From an uncultured Pelagibacteraceae bacterium (GTDB taxonomy: Bacteria > Pseudomonadota > Alphaproteobacteria > Pelagibacterales > Pelagibacteraceae), in the NCBI GenBank assembly GCA_902609915.1, contig CACLTO010000004.1, positions 1 to 64,000 of the forward strand: DNA of 64,000 bases, given 5' to 3'. The stretch's first letter is position 1. Each line of letters opens with the position of its first letter. Under the pieces are notes generated by a model that had not been told where the DNA came from, ran no database searches, and worked only from the letters and a program-made list of their open reading frames with translations. Position numbers and translations under genes: made by a program. Below, in pieces: positions 10,469 to 20,947 of the stretch.

Positions 10469-12847
10469 TTATTGAATACTAGCTTGAGATTTGTCATCTT
10501 TTTTAGACAAATCAACCTCAACCCACTCTGTCTTTTTTAGCTCTTTAGTTAAAGCGATTTTTAGAACTTCATCAGCAAACTCGACCGGAGTAATTTTAAT
10601 AGCGTCTATGATCTTTTTTGGTATATCAACAAGATCTTTTTCATTTTCCTTTGGTATTAGGACTTCTTTAATCCCCGCTCTATGAGCAGCTAATAATTTT
10701 TCCTTTAAACCACCAATTTGTAATACTTGACCAGTCAAAGTGACCTCACCAGTCATAGCAACATCTTTTCTTACAGGAATATTGGTGATTGACGAAACTA
10801 TAGAAGTGACCATACCTACTCCAGCTGATGGACCATCTTTTGGTGTTGCTCCCTCAGGAACATGAATGTGAAAATCTTTTTTTTCAAATAGTGGAGGAAT
10901 TATTCCATATTCTAAACATTTTGATCTTACAAATGATTTTGCTGCTTTAACAGACTCTTGCATAACATCACCAAGCTTACCTGTTATTTGCATACGACCT
11001 TTACCTGGCATTGTTACTGTCTCTATTTTTAAAATCTCTCCACCATATTCTGTCCAAGCTAATCCTGTAACTACACCTACTCTACTTTCAGTTTCTAATT
11101 CACTAGATTTAAATTTGGGTACACCTAAAAAATCTGATAAATTTTTTGTATCAATATCTATTTCTTTTTTTTCTCCTGAGACAACCTTTTTGACTACTTT
11201 TCTAGCAATTTTCGAAATCTCTCTTTCAAGGTTTCTTACGCCAGACTCCCTTGTATAACTTCTTATTACTTCTTTAATAATATCATCACTTAAATTCATC
11301 TCTTTTTCTTTTACGCCGTTGTCTTTAATCTGTTTTGGAAGAAGATATTTATTAGCAATGTTGATTTTTTCGTCTTCTGTATAACCTGCTAATCTTATTA
11401 CTTCCATTCTATCTAACAATGGAGGCAAAATATTAAGTGTATTAGCTGTTGTTACAAACATTACATCAGATAAATCATAATCAACTTCAAGATAATGATC
11501 ATTAAATGTAGTATTCTGTTCTGGATCTAAAGCTTCTAGCAGAGCTGACGAAGGATCACCTCTATAATCATTTCCAACTTTATCAATTTCATCTAACAAA
11601 ATAAGTGGATTTTTTGTTCCTGCTTTTTTCATCATTTGAATAATTTTACCTGGTAGTGAACCAATGTAAGTTCTTCTGTGACCTCTTATTTCTGCTTCAT
11701 CTCTCATGCCACCGACTGACATTCTCACAAACTCTCTGTTCGTTGCTTTAGCAATTGATTTACCCAAAGATGTTTTTCCTACACCTGGAGGACCAACTAA
11801 ACAAAGAATTGGACCTTTTATTTTTTCCATTCTTTTTTGTACTGCTAAAAATTCAATAATTCTCTCTTTGACTTTTTCTAAACCGAAATGATCTTTATCT
11901 AGAACTTCTAAAGCTTTTTTTAAGTCTATTGCTACGTCACTTTTTTTATGCCACGGAAGGTCAATCATCCAGTCTAAGTAATTTCTAACAACAGTTGCTT
12001 CTGCTGACATAGGACTCATATTTTTTAATTTTTTTAATTCCTGAAGACACTTCTTCTCAACATCTTTTGGCATTTTGGATTTAAGAATTGATTTGTTTAA
12101 GCTTGTATTTTCATCTTTACCATCTTCAATCTCACCTAATTCTTTTTGTATCGCTTTTAACTGTTCATTTAAATAATACTCTCTTTGAGTTTTTTCCATT
12201 TGAGTTTTAACTCTTCCTCTAATTCTTTTTTCAACTCCAATAATACTTGTCTCATTTTCCATTATTTTAATAATCGCATTTAATCTTTTTTTGACATCAA
12301 TAGTTTCAAAAATTTGTTGCTTTTCAGAGATTGTTGCGGATATGTGTGAAGCAATGTTATCAGCTATTTGTGAAGGGTCTTTTAATTGTTTTATTGTGCT
12401 GAGTGTTTCACCAGAAACTTTTTTGTTAATAGTTGATAATTTCTCCATTCGTCTCACTGCAGTTACAGCAAGAGGATTTAGATCTTCATTATCATCTATA
12501 ATGTCATTGTAAGGCGTATAGTCACAACTTATAAATTTTTCATTGTCCTTAAAGTCAACTATTTTTACCCTTCTAACACCCTCAACTAATACTTTTACAG
12601 TTCCATCAGGTAGTTTCAAAAGTTGAAGAATGCTACCTTCACAGCCGTACATAAATATGTCTGTTTTTTTTGGGTCGTCAATTTCAGAATTTTTTTGAGT
12701 AACTAATATAATTTTTTTCTCTTTTTTCATTACCTCGTTTAATGCAGAAATTGATTTGTCTCTTCCAACGAATAAAGGTATCACCATGCTAGGAAATACA
12801 ACAATATCTCTAAGTGGTAATAATGGTAATGAGCTTTTTACATCCAT
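10469..12847 (-). CDS. lon: ATP-dependent protease Lon
   Basis: LPLLPLRDIVVFPSMVIPLFVGR, GPPGVGKTSLGKSIA, EGATPKDGPSAGV catalytic Ser region. Confidence 0.98.
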   Translation of the reverse strand: MDVKSSLPLLPLRDIVVFPSMVIPLFVGRDKSISALNEVMKKEKKIILVTQKNSEIDDPKKTDIFMYGCEGSILQLLKLPDGTVKVLVEGVRRVKIVDFKDNEKFISCDYTPYNDIIDDNEDLNPLAVTAVRRMEKLSTINKKVSGETLSTIKQLKDPSQIADNIASHISATISEKQQIFETIDVKKRLNAIIKIMENETSIIGVEKRIRGRVKTQMEKTQREYYLNEQLKAIQKELGEIEDGKDENTSLNKSILKSKMPKDVEKKCLQELKKLKNMSPMSAEATVVRNYLDWMIDLPWHKKSDVAIDLKKALEVLDKDHFGLEKVKERIIEFLAVQKRMEKIKGPILCLVGPPGVGKTSLGKSIAKATNREFVRMSVGGMRDEAEIRGHRRTYIGSLPGKIIQMMKKAGTKNPLILLDEIDKVGNDYRGDPSSALLEALDPEQNTTFNDHYLEVDYDLSDVMFVTTANTLNILPPLLDRMEVIRLAGYTEDEKINIANKYLLPKQIKDNGVKEKEMNLSDDIIKEVIRSYTRESGVRNLEREISKIARKVVKKVVSGEKKEIDIDTKNLSDFLGVPKFKSSELETESRVGVVTGLAWTEYGGEILKIETVTMPGKGRMQITGKLGDVMQESVKAAKSFVRSKCLEYGIIPPLFEKKDFHIHVPEGATPKDGPSAGVGMVTSIVSSITNIPVRKDVAMTGEVTLTGQVLQIGGLKEKLLAAHRAGIKEVLIPKENEKDLVDIPKKIIDAIKITPVEFADEVLKIALTKELKKTEWVEVDLSKKDDKSQASIQ

Positions 12848-12907
12848 AAGATGAATATGGATATTAAAATTGTTTTTGCAATACCTTTTTATGAGTTATT
12901 ATGGTTA

Positions 12908-14173
12908 TTAAGCCGCTGTTGTTTTAGTTTTAGACTTAGTATCTTTTTTTGAATGGACTATTATGGGTTGAGATTGACCTTTTACTGCTGATGCATCTAC
13001 AATTACTTCCTCAATATTTTCTTGACTTGGTAAGTCATACATTGTTTTTAAAAGTATATTTTCTAATATTGACCTTAATCCTCTAGCGCCAGTTTTCTTA
13101 TTAATTGCCTTGATTGCAATCTCTTTGAGAGCATTATCTTTAAATACCAGTTTTGCACCGTCTAATTTAAATAATTCTTGATATTGTTTGGTTAAGGAGT
13201 TTTTTGGCTCTTCAAGAATTTTAATTAAAGATTTTTCGTCTAAATCTTCTAAAGTTGCAATCATTGGTAATCTTCCAACAAATTCTGGTATTAATCCATA
13301 CCTTAATAAATCCTCTGGTTCTAAGTTTTTCATCCACTCACCAGTCTTTTTGTCTTGAGTATTTTTAACGTCTGCTCCGAAACCAATTGAAGTGCCTTTA
13401 TCTCTCTGGGAGATTATCTTATCTAAACCAGCAAACGCACCACCACATATAAATAAAATGTTTGTAGTATCAACTTGCAAAAATTCTTGTTGTGGATGTT
13501 TTCGTCCCCCTTGTGGAGGAACACTTGCAATAGTACCTTCCATTATTTTTAACAAAGCTTGTTGAACACCTTCACCAGATACATCTCTTGTAATTGATGG
13601 ATTTTCAGATTTTCTGCTAATCTTATCAACCTCGTCAATGTAAACAATTCCTCTTTGAGCTTTTTCTACATTATAATCTGCAGCTTGAAGTAATTTTAAG
13701 ATAATATTTTCTACATCTTCACCAACATATCCTGCCTCAGTTAAAGTTGTTGCATCTGCCATGGTAAATGGAACATCTAAAATTCTTGCAAGGGTTTGTG
13801 CTAACAAAGTTTTTCCACACCCAGTTGGACCAACTAAAAGGATATTTGATTTTGCAAGTTCAACATTTTTACTTGTTTTATTTTCATAATTTAATCTTTT
13901 ATAATGATTATGTACTGCTACAGATAAAACTTTTTTTGCATGAGACTGCCCAATTACATAATCATCTAAAACTGAACAGATTTCTTTTGGGGAAGGTAAT
14001 CCATCTTGGTGTTTAACAAATGTTTCCTTACTTTCCTCTTTTATTATATCCATACACAATTCAACACACTCATCACATATAAATACAGTTGGACCCGCAA
14101 TAAGTTTCCGAACTTCATGTTGGCTTTTGCCACAGAAAGAGCAATAAAGAATATTTTTGTTGTTTGTGTTCAT
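12908..14173 (-). CDS. clpX: ATP-dependent Clp protease ATP-binding subunit ClpX
   Basis: N-terminal zinc motif [11 protein letters not shown]...[23 protein letters not shown]. Confidence 0.98.
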   Translation of the reverse strand: MNTNNKNILYCSFCGKSQHEVRKLIAGPTVFICDECVELCMDIIKEESKETFVKHQDGLPSPKEICSVLDDYVIGQSHAKKVLSVAVHNHYKRLNYENKTSKNVELAKSNILLVGPTGCGKTLLAQTLARILDVPFTMADATTLTEAGYVGEDVENIILKLLQAADYNVEKAQRGIVYIDEVDKISRKSENPSITRDVSGEGVQQALLKIMEGTIASVPPQGGRKHPQQEFLQVDTTNILFICGGAFAGLDKIISQRDKGTSIGFGADVKNTQDKKTGEWMKNLEPEDLLRYGLIPEFVGRLPMIATLEDLDEKSLIKILEEPKNSLTKQYQELFKLDGAKLVFKDNALKEIAIKAINKKTGARGLRSILENILLKTMYDLPSQENIEEVIVDASAVKGQSQPIIVHSKKDTKSKTKTTAA

Positions 14174-14261
14174 AAAATTTTAAACGAATCGATTAAACTA
14201 CTTTAATATAAGTAACTTGTAAGAATCAAGTTTTTGATGAACTTGAGCTATATCTGGTGCT

Positions 14262-14873
14262 TTAGGATCTCTTTTCTACTACAGAGTCTATTAAACCAAA
14301 AGATTTTGCTGTATCTGCAGTCATAAAATTATCTCTCTCTAACGCAGATTTTATTTCATCAACAGATTTACCAGTATGTTTTGAGTAAATTTCATTAAGT
14401 CTTTTTTTTAAAGACAGCACTTCATTGGCGTGTATTTCTATGTCAGTTGCCTGTCCTTGAAAACCTGCAGATGGTTGATGAACCATGATTCTTGAATTTG
14501 GAAGTGAGTATCTCTTTCCTTTAGTTCCAGCTGATAACAAGAAGGAGCCCATAGAAGCTGCTTGTCCAATACATAAAGTTGAAATATCTGGCTTAACATA
14601 TTGCATAGTATCATAAATCCCCAAGCCAGCAGTCACAAGTCCACCTGGACTGTTAATATATAGAAAAATTTCTTTTTTAGGATCCTCAGCCTCTAAAAAT
14701 AAAAGTTGGGCAGTTACTAACGAAGCAACATTGTCATTTATTTGACCAGTTAAAAAGATTATTCTTTCTTTCAATAATCTTGAGTAAATATCGTAAGCTC
14801 TTTCACCTTTATTCGATTGTTCGACAACCATTGGTATCAAGCTACTCATATGTTCAGACAATTTATTGTTCAT
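14262..14873 (-). CDS. clpP: ATP-dependent Clp protease proteolytic subunit ClpP
   Basis: [28 protein letters not shown]. Confidence 0.98.
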   Translation of the reverse strand: MNNKLSEHMSSLIPMVVEQSNKGERAYDIYSRLLKERIIFLTGQINDNVASLVTAQLLFLEAEDPKKEIFLYINSPGGLVTAGLGIYDTMQYVKPDISTLCIGQAASMGSFLLSAGTKGKRYSLPNSRIMVHQPSAGFQGQATDIEIHANEVLSLKKRLNEIYSKHTGKSVDEIKSALERDNFMTADTAKSFGLIDSVVEKRS

Positions 14874-14906
14874 AAAATTGATTCGTATTACTTATACAAC
14901 TTGAGA

Positions 14907-16331
14907 TTACTTTTTGCTAACTTTTTTTCTTTTTTTTGAATTAGTCACGGATTTTGTGCTAGTTTTTTTTACATCTTTTTTTTTTGTTTCAACTTTTTTC
15001 TTTGAATATTTTTTTACCTCGTTTTCCAGATTTAAATCTTGATTTTGAGATTGTTTTAATATTTTTTCAGCTTCATCTTTTGACACCTCTTTTTTATTAG
15101 GTTTAGCTTTTTGTTTAACAAGATTAAGAATTTTTTCTTCATATACAGTACCCCTCAAGCTCGCAAGTGCTGATTGATTCTTTTGATAAAAATCCATTAC
15201 CATTTTTTCTTGGCCTGGCATCATCCTGATTTGCTTTTGTACCTCTGCTTGCAACTCTTGTTCAGTTACTTTAATTTGATTTTTTTCTCCAAATTCATTT
15301 AATATCAATCCGACTTTAATCCTTTTTTTTGCTATATCTTCAAAATTATCTTTACTTTTTTTTTTATCTTCTTCCGTCATTCCTTGAGAAAGAGCTTTTA
15401 TCTCTTCATCCAATAAATTTTGTGGTATTTCATCAACCTTAAATTTTTCTAATTCTTTTAGAATTTGATTTTTTGACAATCTATCTAAAGAATTTTTATA
15501 TTCGTCATTAATCTGTTTTGAAATTAGAGTTTTCAAATCTTTCAAATCTTTTGCCCCCAGATTTTTTGCAAATTCATCATCAATTTTTACTTCCTCTGAA
15601 ATTTTTACCGATAATATCTTGCAATTAAATTTTGCTTTTTTATTTACTAACTCTCTCTCAGGAAAGTTTTCAGGCAAAGTTGCTTCAACAATTTTTTGAT
15701 CATCTTTTTTAGCTCCAACTAATTGTTTATCAAAACCTTTTAAAAATAAGTCTTTACCTAAAGTTAATTGTGTATTTTTTCCTTCCCCACCTTTAAATGA
15801 TTTTTCATCAACTGTAGCTGTATAATCGAAAGAAACTAAATCACCCTCTTTTGCTTTTGTTTCAGGTGGAGCATCTTTGAAGCTTGGTGTATTTTTAGCT
15901 ATCTCTTTAATTCTTTTTTCAGTTTCACTCTCATCGATTTTAACCGTGTATTCATCAAATTTAATATTTTCTATAGATTTTAATTCAACTTTAGGAAACT
16001 CGGTAACAGAAATTATATATTCTAGATCTTTATCTTCACCATAAGTTTTGAGATCTAATTTTGGTTGTCCTGCTGGTTTTATCTTATTTTCCTCTAAAGC
16101 TTTTGTAGTTGTGTCTTTTAAAACTTTGTCTAAAACTTCGCTAAAAACTGCTTTACCAAACTGTCTTTTTAAAACTTCTACAGGAACTTTCCCTGGTCTA
16201 AAACCTTTTAAATTTACAGTGCTTTTAATTTCTTCATATTTTTCATCCATATATGAGTTCATAGTCTTTTTATCGATGAAAACTTTTATATCTTTATTAA
16301 GACCTTTTTTATTTTCTACTGTAACTTTCAT
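14907..16331 (-). CDS. tig: trigger factor with long lysine-rich C-terminal tail
   Basis: LKGFRPGKVPVEVLKRQFG, central PPIase-type domain; position upstream of clpP-clpX-lon. Confidence 0.95.
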   Translation of the reverse strand: MKVTVENKKGLNKDIKVFIDKKTMNSYMDEKYEEIKSTVNLKGFRPGKVPVEVLKRQFGKAVFSEVLDKVLKDTTTKALEENKIKPAGQPKLDLKTYGEDKDLEYIISVTEFPKVELKSIENIKFDEYTVKIDESETEKRIKEIAKNTPSFKDAPPETKAKEGDLVSFDYTATVDEKSFKGGEGKNTQLTLGKDLFLKGFDKQLVGAKKDDQKIVEATLPENFPERELVNKKAKFNCKILSVKISEEVKIDDEFAKNLGAKDLKDLKTLISKQINDEYKNSLDRLSKNQILKELEKFKVDEIPQNLLDEEIKALSQGMTEEDKKKSKDNFEDIAKKRIKVGLILNEFGEKNQIKVTEQELQAEVQKQIRMMPGQEKMVMDFYQKNQSALASLRGTVYEEKILNLVKQKAKPNKKEVSKDEAEKILKQSQNQDLNLENEVKKYSKKKVETKKKDVKKTSTKSVTNSKKRKKVSKK

Positions 16332-16341
16332 AATGTTTTAA

Positions 16342-16426
16342 TGGTAGGGCGAAAAGGACTCGAACCTTCACAGATTGCTCTATCGGTTCCTAAGACCGAC
16401 GCGTCTACCAATTCCGCCATCGCCCC
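16342..16426 (-). tRNA. tRNA-Leu(TAG)
   Basis: Reverse complement GGGGCGATGGCGGAATTGGTAGACGCGTCGGTCTTAGGAACCGATAGAGCAATCTGTGAAGGTTCGAGTCCTTTTCGCCCTACCA; class II tRNA with variable arm and encoded CCA. Confidence 0.95.
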
Positions 16427-16515
16427 ACAAATTCAAATGGTTTTATATATGATTGAAACTATTTGTCCAACGACAATTATTGTAAATTATATAATTTTTA
16501 CTCTATAATATTATT

Positions 16516-16767
16516 ATGATTGTTTCTCCATGTATCAATATTTGCAAAACTGATCCAAAAACAGACTATTGCTATGGGTGTGGAAGAACTAACGAAGAAA
16601 AAAAAATTTGGAAATTTGAGGATACAACTGATGAGTGGAAAAAAGAAAATCTTGAAATTATACAAAAAAGATTGACTGGTTGGCAATTAGAAAGTTTTAA
16701 AGAGTCCTATACTTATAAAATTGAAAATGGTATCTCTCTTTTTAAAAAGAAATTATTAGATGAGTAA
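16516..16767 (+). CDS. DUF1289 family protein
   Basis: SPCINICKTDPKTDYCYGCGRTNEE Cys pattern and downstream W motif. Confidence 0.85.
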   Translation: MIVSPCINICKTDPKTDYCYGCGRTNEEKKIWKFEDTTDEWKKENLEIIQKRLTGWQLESFKESYTYKIENGISLFKKKLLDE

Positions 16768-16933
16768 AACTACAATCGTAATTATTGTATATGTTCTAGG
16801 TCTTATTTTTGGGGCTCTTTTTCTTGATTTGTGGAGTGCAGATACAAGTATTATAAAAGGACTGGTGGGACTCGGTTGGACAGCTCTACTTTTGATTGGT
16901 TTATTTTTTGCCGAAAAAAATGAGAGTAATTAA
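16760..16933 (+). CDS. small membrane protein (57 aa)
   Basis: ATG overlapping the preceding stop region; MSKTTIVIIVYVLGLIFGALFLDLWSADTSIIKGLVGLGWTALLLIGLFFAEKNESN, two TM segments; not in the ORF track. Confidence 0.65.
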   Translation: MSKTTIVIIVYVLGLIFGALFLDLWSADTSIIKGLVGLGWTALLLIGLFFAEKNESN

Positions 16934-17342
16934 ATTTTTAATCTCTATTTTATTTATAATTCTTCCCTTCCAACATCTTAAATCAGAAATTATCATCATG
17001 AGTAAATGTGATGATAAACAAGATGAATTCTTAAAGAATGAATACATCTTAAATCTTGATGAATTAATTATGACACGAAATTATGTATATAAGGAAAAGA
17101 CATATCAAAAGTATCGGTTAACTGACCTCAGTGTAAAAAAGTCAAACACTTATGTCAGAAACATCTATGAGGAAAATGGAAAGATATTAACACATAAACA
17201 TGGTTATCCTCAATTTTACACACAAATTTTATTTGAAATAGGAAAAACTGAAATTTTTATGAAAACAGTTCTAAATGACGAAGAAGGGATATCAAAAATT
17301 TCAAATTGCAAGAAAATTGAAAAATTTAAAAAAGAAAGTTAG
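16920..17342 (+). CDS. hypothetical exported protein
   Basis: ORF track begins at a TTG at 16896; ATG at 16920 gives a clean signal peptide MRVIKFLISILFIILPFQHLKSE. Confidence 0.65.
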   Translation: MRVIKFLISILFIILPFQHLKSEIIIMSKCDDKQDEFLKNEYILNLDELIMTRNYVYKEKTYQKYRLTDLSVKKSNTYVRNIYEENGKILTHKHGYPQFYTQILFEIGKTEIFMKTVLNDEEGISKISNCKKIEKFKKES

Positions 17343-17464
17343 TCTTTTTTCTTTTTATTAAAAAAATTTTTTTTATTCTTAGAAAATCTACTATTTGTAA
17401 TGTTGCTTCTGTGTTTGGCGTAAGCTTGTTTTTGTGCTTGTTTCATTGCTCTTTTTGAAGACAT
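17339..17464 (-). CDS. small basic protein (41 aa)
   Basis: MSSKRAMKQAQKQAYAKHRSNITNSRFSKNKKNFFNKKKKD fills the otherwise empty gap; tail-to-tail overlap with the neighbouring stop. Confidence 0.5.
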   Translation of the reverse strand: MSSKRAMKQAQKQAYAKHRSNITNSRFSKNKKNFFNKKKKD

Positions 17465-17470
17465 AATATT

Positions 17471-18028
17471 CTAAAAATCAATTTCTAGACTTCCTATTAT
17501 ATTTAAGTTTTTATCTGAAACAACTATTTCACCTGATGAAGGACCATAGTTTAAAACTTCAGATATAAATACATAGTGAGTTACTAAGATCAAATTTTTC
17601 TTACTCTTAAAATTTTTAATATAGTTGTTAAAAGCTATTATCTGCTTATCTTTATTTTTATAAAATTTTGCACTATAAAAAGAATTTAAAAAACTATTTG
17701 TAGAATAATTTTTAAAAGCAATTTTTGCTGTTTCTTTACATCTACACCATTCACTAGAGAGGACTTTGTCTATTTCAATCTTATTTTTATCAAAAAATTC
17801 ACCAATACGTTGAGATTGTTTTCTTCCATCCTCACTCAAATTTCTTTGAGTGAAACAATCGTTTAAATTGAAACCAGCAGGATCACCATTTCCGGGTGCG
17901 TATGCATGTCTAATAAATATTAATTTTCCTCCATCCTCTAATTGATTTATTAAATTTTTGTATAAATCTGCTTTAATAGGTGTGTTTAAAGATATAAAAA
18001 TTATGATAAAGAATTTTAATAATTTCAT
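17471..18028 (-). CDS. histidine phosphatase family protein, exported
   Basis: LIFIRHAYAPG and C-terminal LVTHYVFISEVL; N-terminal signal-like segment. Confidence 0.8.
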   Translation of the reverse strand: MKLLKFFIIIFISLNTPIKADLYKNLINQLEDGGKLIFIRHAYAPGNGDPAGFNLNDCFTQRNLSEDGRKQSQRIGEFFDKNKIEIDKVLSSEWCRCKETAKIAFKNYSTNSFLNSFYSAKFYKNKDKQIIAFNNYIKNFKSKKNLILVTHYVFISEVLNYGPSSGEIVVSDKNLNIIGSLEIDF

Positions 18029-18031
18029 AAT

Positions 18032-18712
18032 ATGGATATTAGATTAAACGAATTAAACAAAACAATAATAAATTGTAAAAAATGTCCAAGGTTGGTAAAA
18101 TTTGTAAAAAAAGTAAGCACAAATAAAAGAAAACAAAATATTAATGAAATATACTGGGGTAAACCTGTTCCAGGCTTTGGAGATTTAAATTCAAAAATTG
18201 CAATAATTGGTCTAGCTCCAGCGGCACATGGTGGAACACGAACAGGAAGAGCGTTTACAGGAGACAAATCTGGTGATTTTTTATTTAGATGTTTGCATGA
18301 GGTGGGGATTTCAAATTCACCATTTTCAAAAAATTTAAATGATAATTTACAATTAAAATCTACTTACATCACAAATATTCTTAAATGTGTTCCACCTGAG
18401 GATAAACCACTTAGTAATGAAATTTCGAATTGTTCCGACTTTTTTGATAAGGAAATATTAAATTTAAAAAAACTAAAAGTAATTGTAACACTTGGCAAAG
18501 TTGCTTTCGATAATTGTATTAAAATGTATAAACAAAAATTTAAAATTAAAAAAAAATTTGTTTTCAAACATGGTAAAACACAAATACTGCCGAACGGATT
18601 GATAATTTTGTCAAGTTACCATCCAAGTCCAAGAAATGTTAACACTAAATTAATTTCGAATAAAATGATGGTAAATTTATTTAAAAGGGCTAAAAAATTA
18701 GCTAAGTTTTAA
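18032..18712 (+). CDS. uracil-DNA glycosylase, family 5 (UdgB-like)
   Basis: CKKCPRL, GFGD, IIGLAPAAHGGTRTGRAFTGDKSGDFLF, HPSPRN motif. Confidence 0.85.
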   Translation: MDIRLNELNKTIINCKKCPRLVKFVKKVSTNKRKQNINEIYWGKPVPGFGDLNSKIAIIGLAPAAHGGTRTGRAFTGDKSGDFLFRCLHEVGISNSPFSKNLNDNLQLKSTYITNILKCVPPEDKPLSNEISNCSDFFDKEILNLKKLKVIVTLGKVAFDNCIKMYKQKFKIKKKFVFKHGKTQILPNGLIILSSYHPSPRNVNTKLISNKMMVNLFKRAKKLAKF

Positions 18713-19124
18713 TAGTATCACAAAAATAAGGTTTAAATTTTGAGTAAATTTCGTCTGGTATTTTAACTGGTTTACCTAAATCATTAACAAAAACTAAATG
18801 AACTTGTGCCTCAACTATAGTGTCGTCATCTTTGGTAATTATTTGGTTCATAAAAAAAGATGTTTTGGTGATAGATTTAACAAAAGATCTTATGGTAAGC
18901 TCATCTTCTAGAGTTGCTGGTTTTTTATACTCAATGTTGCAAGCTTTTACTATGATTAATGAACTGAAATCCTTTTTCACTTTTTGGTTACTGAACCCAA
19001 TTGAATGGAGAGCTTCTGTTCTAGCTCTCTCTAAAAACTTTAAATAATTAGCATAATATACGACACCTCCAGCATCAGTATCTTCATAGTAAACTTTTAA
19101 ATTATGAAAAAAATTTTCATGCAT
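18702..19124 (-). CDS. ybgC: YbgC-like acyl-CoA thioesterase
   Basis: KVYYEDTDAGGVVYYANYLKFLERARTEAL hotdog thioesterase signature. Confidence 0.92.
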   Translation of the reverse strand: MHENFFHNLKVYYEDTDAGGVVYYANYLKFLERARTEALHSIGFSNQKVKKDFSSLIIVKACNIEYKKPATLEDELTIRSFVKSITKTSFFMNQIITKDDDTIVEAQVHLVFVNDLGKPVKIPDEIYSKFKPYFCDTIKT

Positions 19125-19181
19125 AATATAATTATATCAAAAAAGTAAACTATTTAATAGAAACTAAGGTATAAGTATTTA

Positions 19182-19322
19182 ATGAATATATTTGTAATTT
19201 GGTTAGTGATGGTTACCGCATGGAACTTTGGTTATCCACAAGCTAGTCCTCTGGAGGATGTTATTGTAGCTGTTATTTTATCTTTTTTTAATATCTATTT
19301 AAAAAAATATCTTAAATTTTAA
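19182..19322 (+). CDS. small membrane protein (46 aa)
   Basis: MNIFVIWLVMVTAWNFGYPQASPLEDVIVAVILSFFNIYLKKYLKF; fits exactly between flanking genes. Confidence 0.5.
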   Translation: MNIFVIWLVMVTAWNFGYPQASPLEDVIVAVILSFFNIYLKKYLKF

Positions 19323-19973
19323 CTATTGAGATGAAAAATAAATATTTTGAAAATAAGCTATAGATTTCAACTTAGTGTTGTCAGTATCAGACATAATAGC
19401 AAGTCCATCAAGCTCATTGACATTTAGATCATGTAACCTTTTAAAATCCTCTTTAACGTTAGCTTTAACTGTGACCCATTCATTTAAATTATTCTTGGTA
19501 CTGGCTAAAACATTATCAATAGATTTTTTTGTGTACGGGCTTGGGAAATTTGCTCCTACTTTATTATTGCTTGAGAAAACGTAGTTAATCGCTCTATTTG
19601 ATAGAGGTGTCGCTCCTGTTTTCTTTATAACAAATACTCTTGCTGCAAAATCATGCCCTTTTTTTGAATTTTCTTTAATACCAGACAAGTCTTTCTCTAC
19701 TTTCCAAGTAATATTAATAAATGGTGTTCTATTTAAATCAATTTTGATTTCTTTACCTAAACCTGAGGCAGCGTTATCAGCTACCGATTTTAAAAAATTG
19801 CCCTTTTCATTGGAACCAACACTGTAAATTGTTTTATTATCCGCACCTCTTACCTTCCTAACCTGTAGTTCAGAAAGCTCATTCTCAGTAAAATCGAATA
19901 CATTTAATTCTTCGGCTAATAAAATGTTAATGCTTATAAGAATAGTTGACAGTATTAAAAATAAAAATTTCAT
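19323..19973 (-). CDS. DUF3047-like exported protein
   Basis: Signal peptide; NITWKVEKDLSGIKENSKKGHDFAARVFV...NYVFSSN...LAIMSDTDNT pattern. Confidence 0.65.
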   Translation of the reverse strand: MKFLFLILSTILISINILLAEELNVFDFTENELSELQVRKVRGADNKTIYSVGSNEKGNFLKSVADNAASGLGKEIKIDLNRTPFINITWKVEKDLSGIKENSKKGHDFAARVFVIKKTGATPLSNRAINYVFSSNNKVGANFPSPYTKKSIDNVLASTKNNLNEWVTVKANVKEDFKRLHDLNVNELDGLAIMSDTDNTKLKSIAYFQNIYFSSQ

Positions 19974-20057
19974 TTAAAATTAAAAATAATTTCTTAATAC
20001 ATTATTTAGACAAGATTTAAACATCCAAAATACATCTTTAAGTTCTATATTAACAAT

Positions 20058-20201
20058 ATGAAGACAATATCAATTTTTATATTACTTATTTATTGGTCAA
20101 TAATGATTTTTGCACCAGTAATGTCTAAAGATGTCAAGTTTAGTAGGGCTAAGACTAATAATTTAAAGTTAGTTGAACAAAACCTCGAAGTTAGTAAGTA
20201 G
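20058..20201 (+). CDS. small exported/membrane protein (47 aa)
   Basis: MKTISIFILLIYWSIMIFAPVMSKDVKFSRAKTNNLKLVEQNLEVSK; overlaps the end of the convergent SDR gene. Confidence 0.4.
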   Translation: MKTISIFILLIYWSIMIFAPVMSKDVKFSRAKTNNLKLVEQNLEVSK

Positions 20202-20943
20202 AGCGACCACCGCTAATATCGAATACAGCTGCTGTTGAAAAAGTATTCTCATCTGAAGAAAGCCAGCAAATTAAGGAAGTAAATTCTTCAACTTCTAAGA
20301 ATCTTCCTCTAGGCACCTTCGATAGCATTCTTTGAACATGCTCTTTAGTCATTTGATCCAGAATTCTAGTTTTTGCTCCCGCTGGAGTTACTGCATTGAC
20401 AGCTATATTCTTATCTGCAACCTCTTTACCTAGTGATTTTGTTAAAGCTATTGCTCCAGCTTTTCCTGCGCTATATGCGCTAGCATTAGAATTTCCATCC
20501 TTTCCGGCTACCGAAGCTACGTTAACAATTCTACCATAATTATTTTTAATCATATTAGGGACTATTGCTCTACAACAGTTAAAAGTTCCCATTAAATTTA
20601 TTTCTACAACTTTTTTCCATGTATCAATATCATATTCCCATAATGTAGCGGTTGGACCTGTTATACCTGCATTATTTATTAAAATATCAATATTTGTGTT
20701 TTTTGAAATTTCTTGAACATTTTTTTTAACCTCTTCAAAATTAGACACATCAATTAAACTGAAATTTAAATTTGGATTATTCAAATTTTTAACAGCTAGT
20801 TCTATAGCTTTGGGGTCATTATCCCATATAATTACTTTGGCACCTGATTTTAAAAACCTTTTAGAAATATCTAGTCCAAATCCTTGTGCACCGCCTGTAA
20901 CAATCGCAGTTCTATTTTTAAAATCATAAGTAATTTTTTCCAT
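20191..20943 (-). CDS. short-chain dehydrogenase/reductase
   Basis: AIVTGGAQGFGLDISKRF, NNAGITG, YSAGKAGAIALTKSLGKE. Confidence 0.92.
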   Translation of the reverse strand: MEKITYDFKNRTAIVTGGAQGFGLDISKRFLKSGAKVIIWDNDPKAIELAVKNLNNPNLNFSLIDVSNFEEVKKNVQEISKNTNIDILINNAGITGPTATLWEYDIDTWKKVVEINLMGTFNCCRAIVPNMIKNNYGRIVNVASVAGKDGNSNASAYSAGKAGAIALTKSLGKEVADKNIAVNAVTPAGAKTRILDQMTKEHVQRMLSKVPRGRFLEVEEFTSLICWLSSDENTFSTAAVFDISGGRSTY

Positions 20944-20947
20944 TAGA

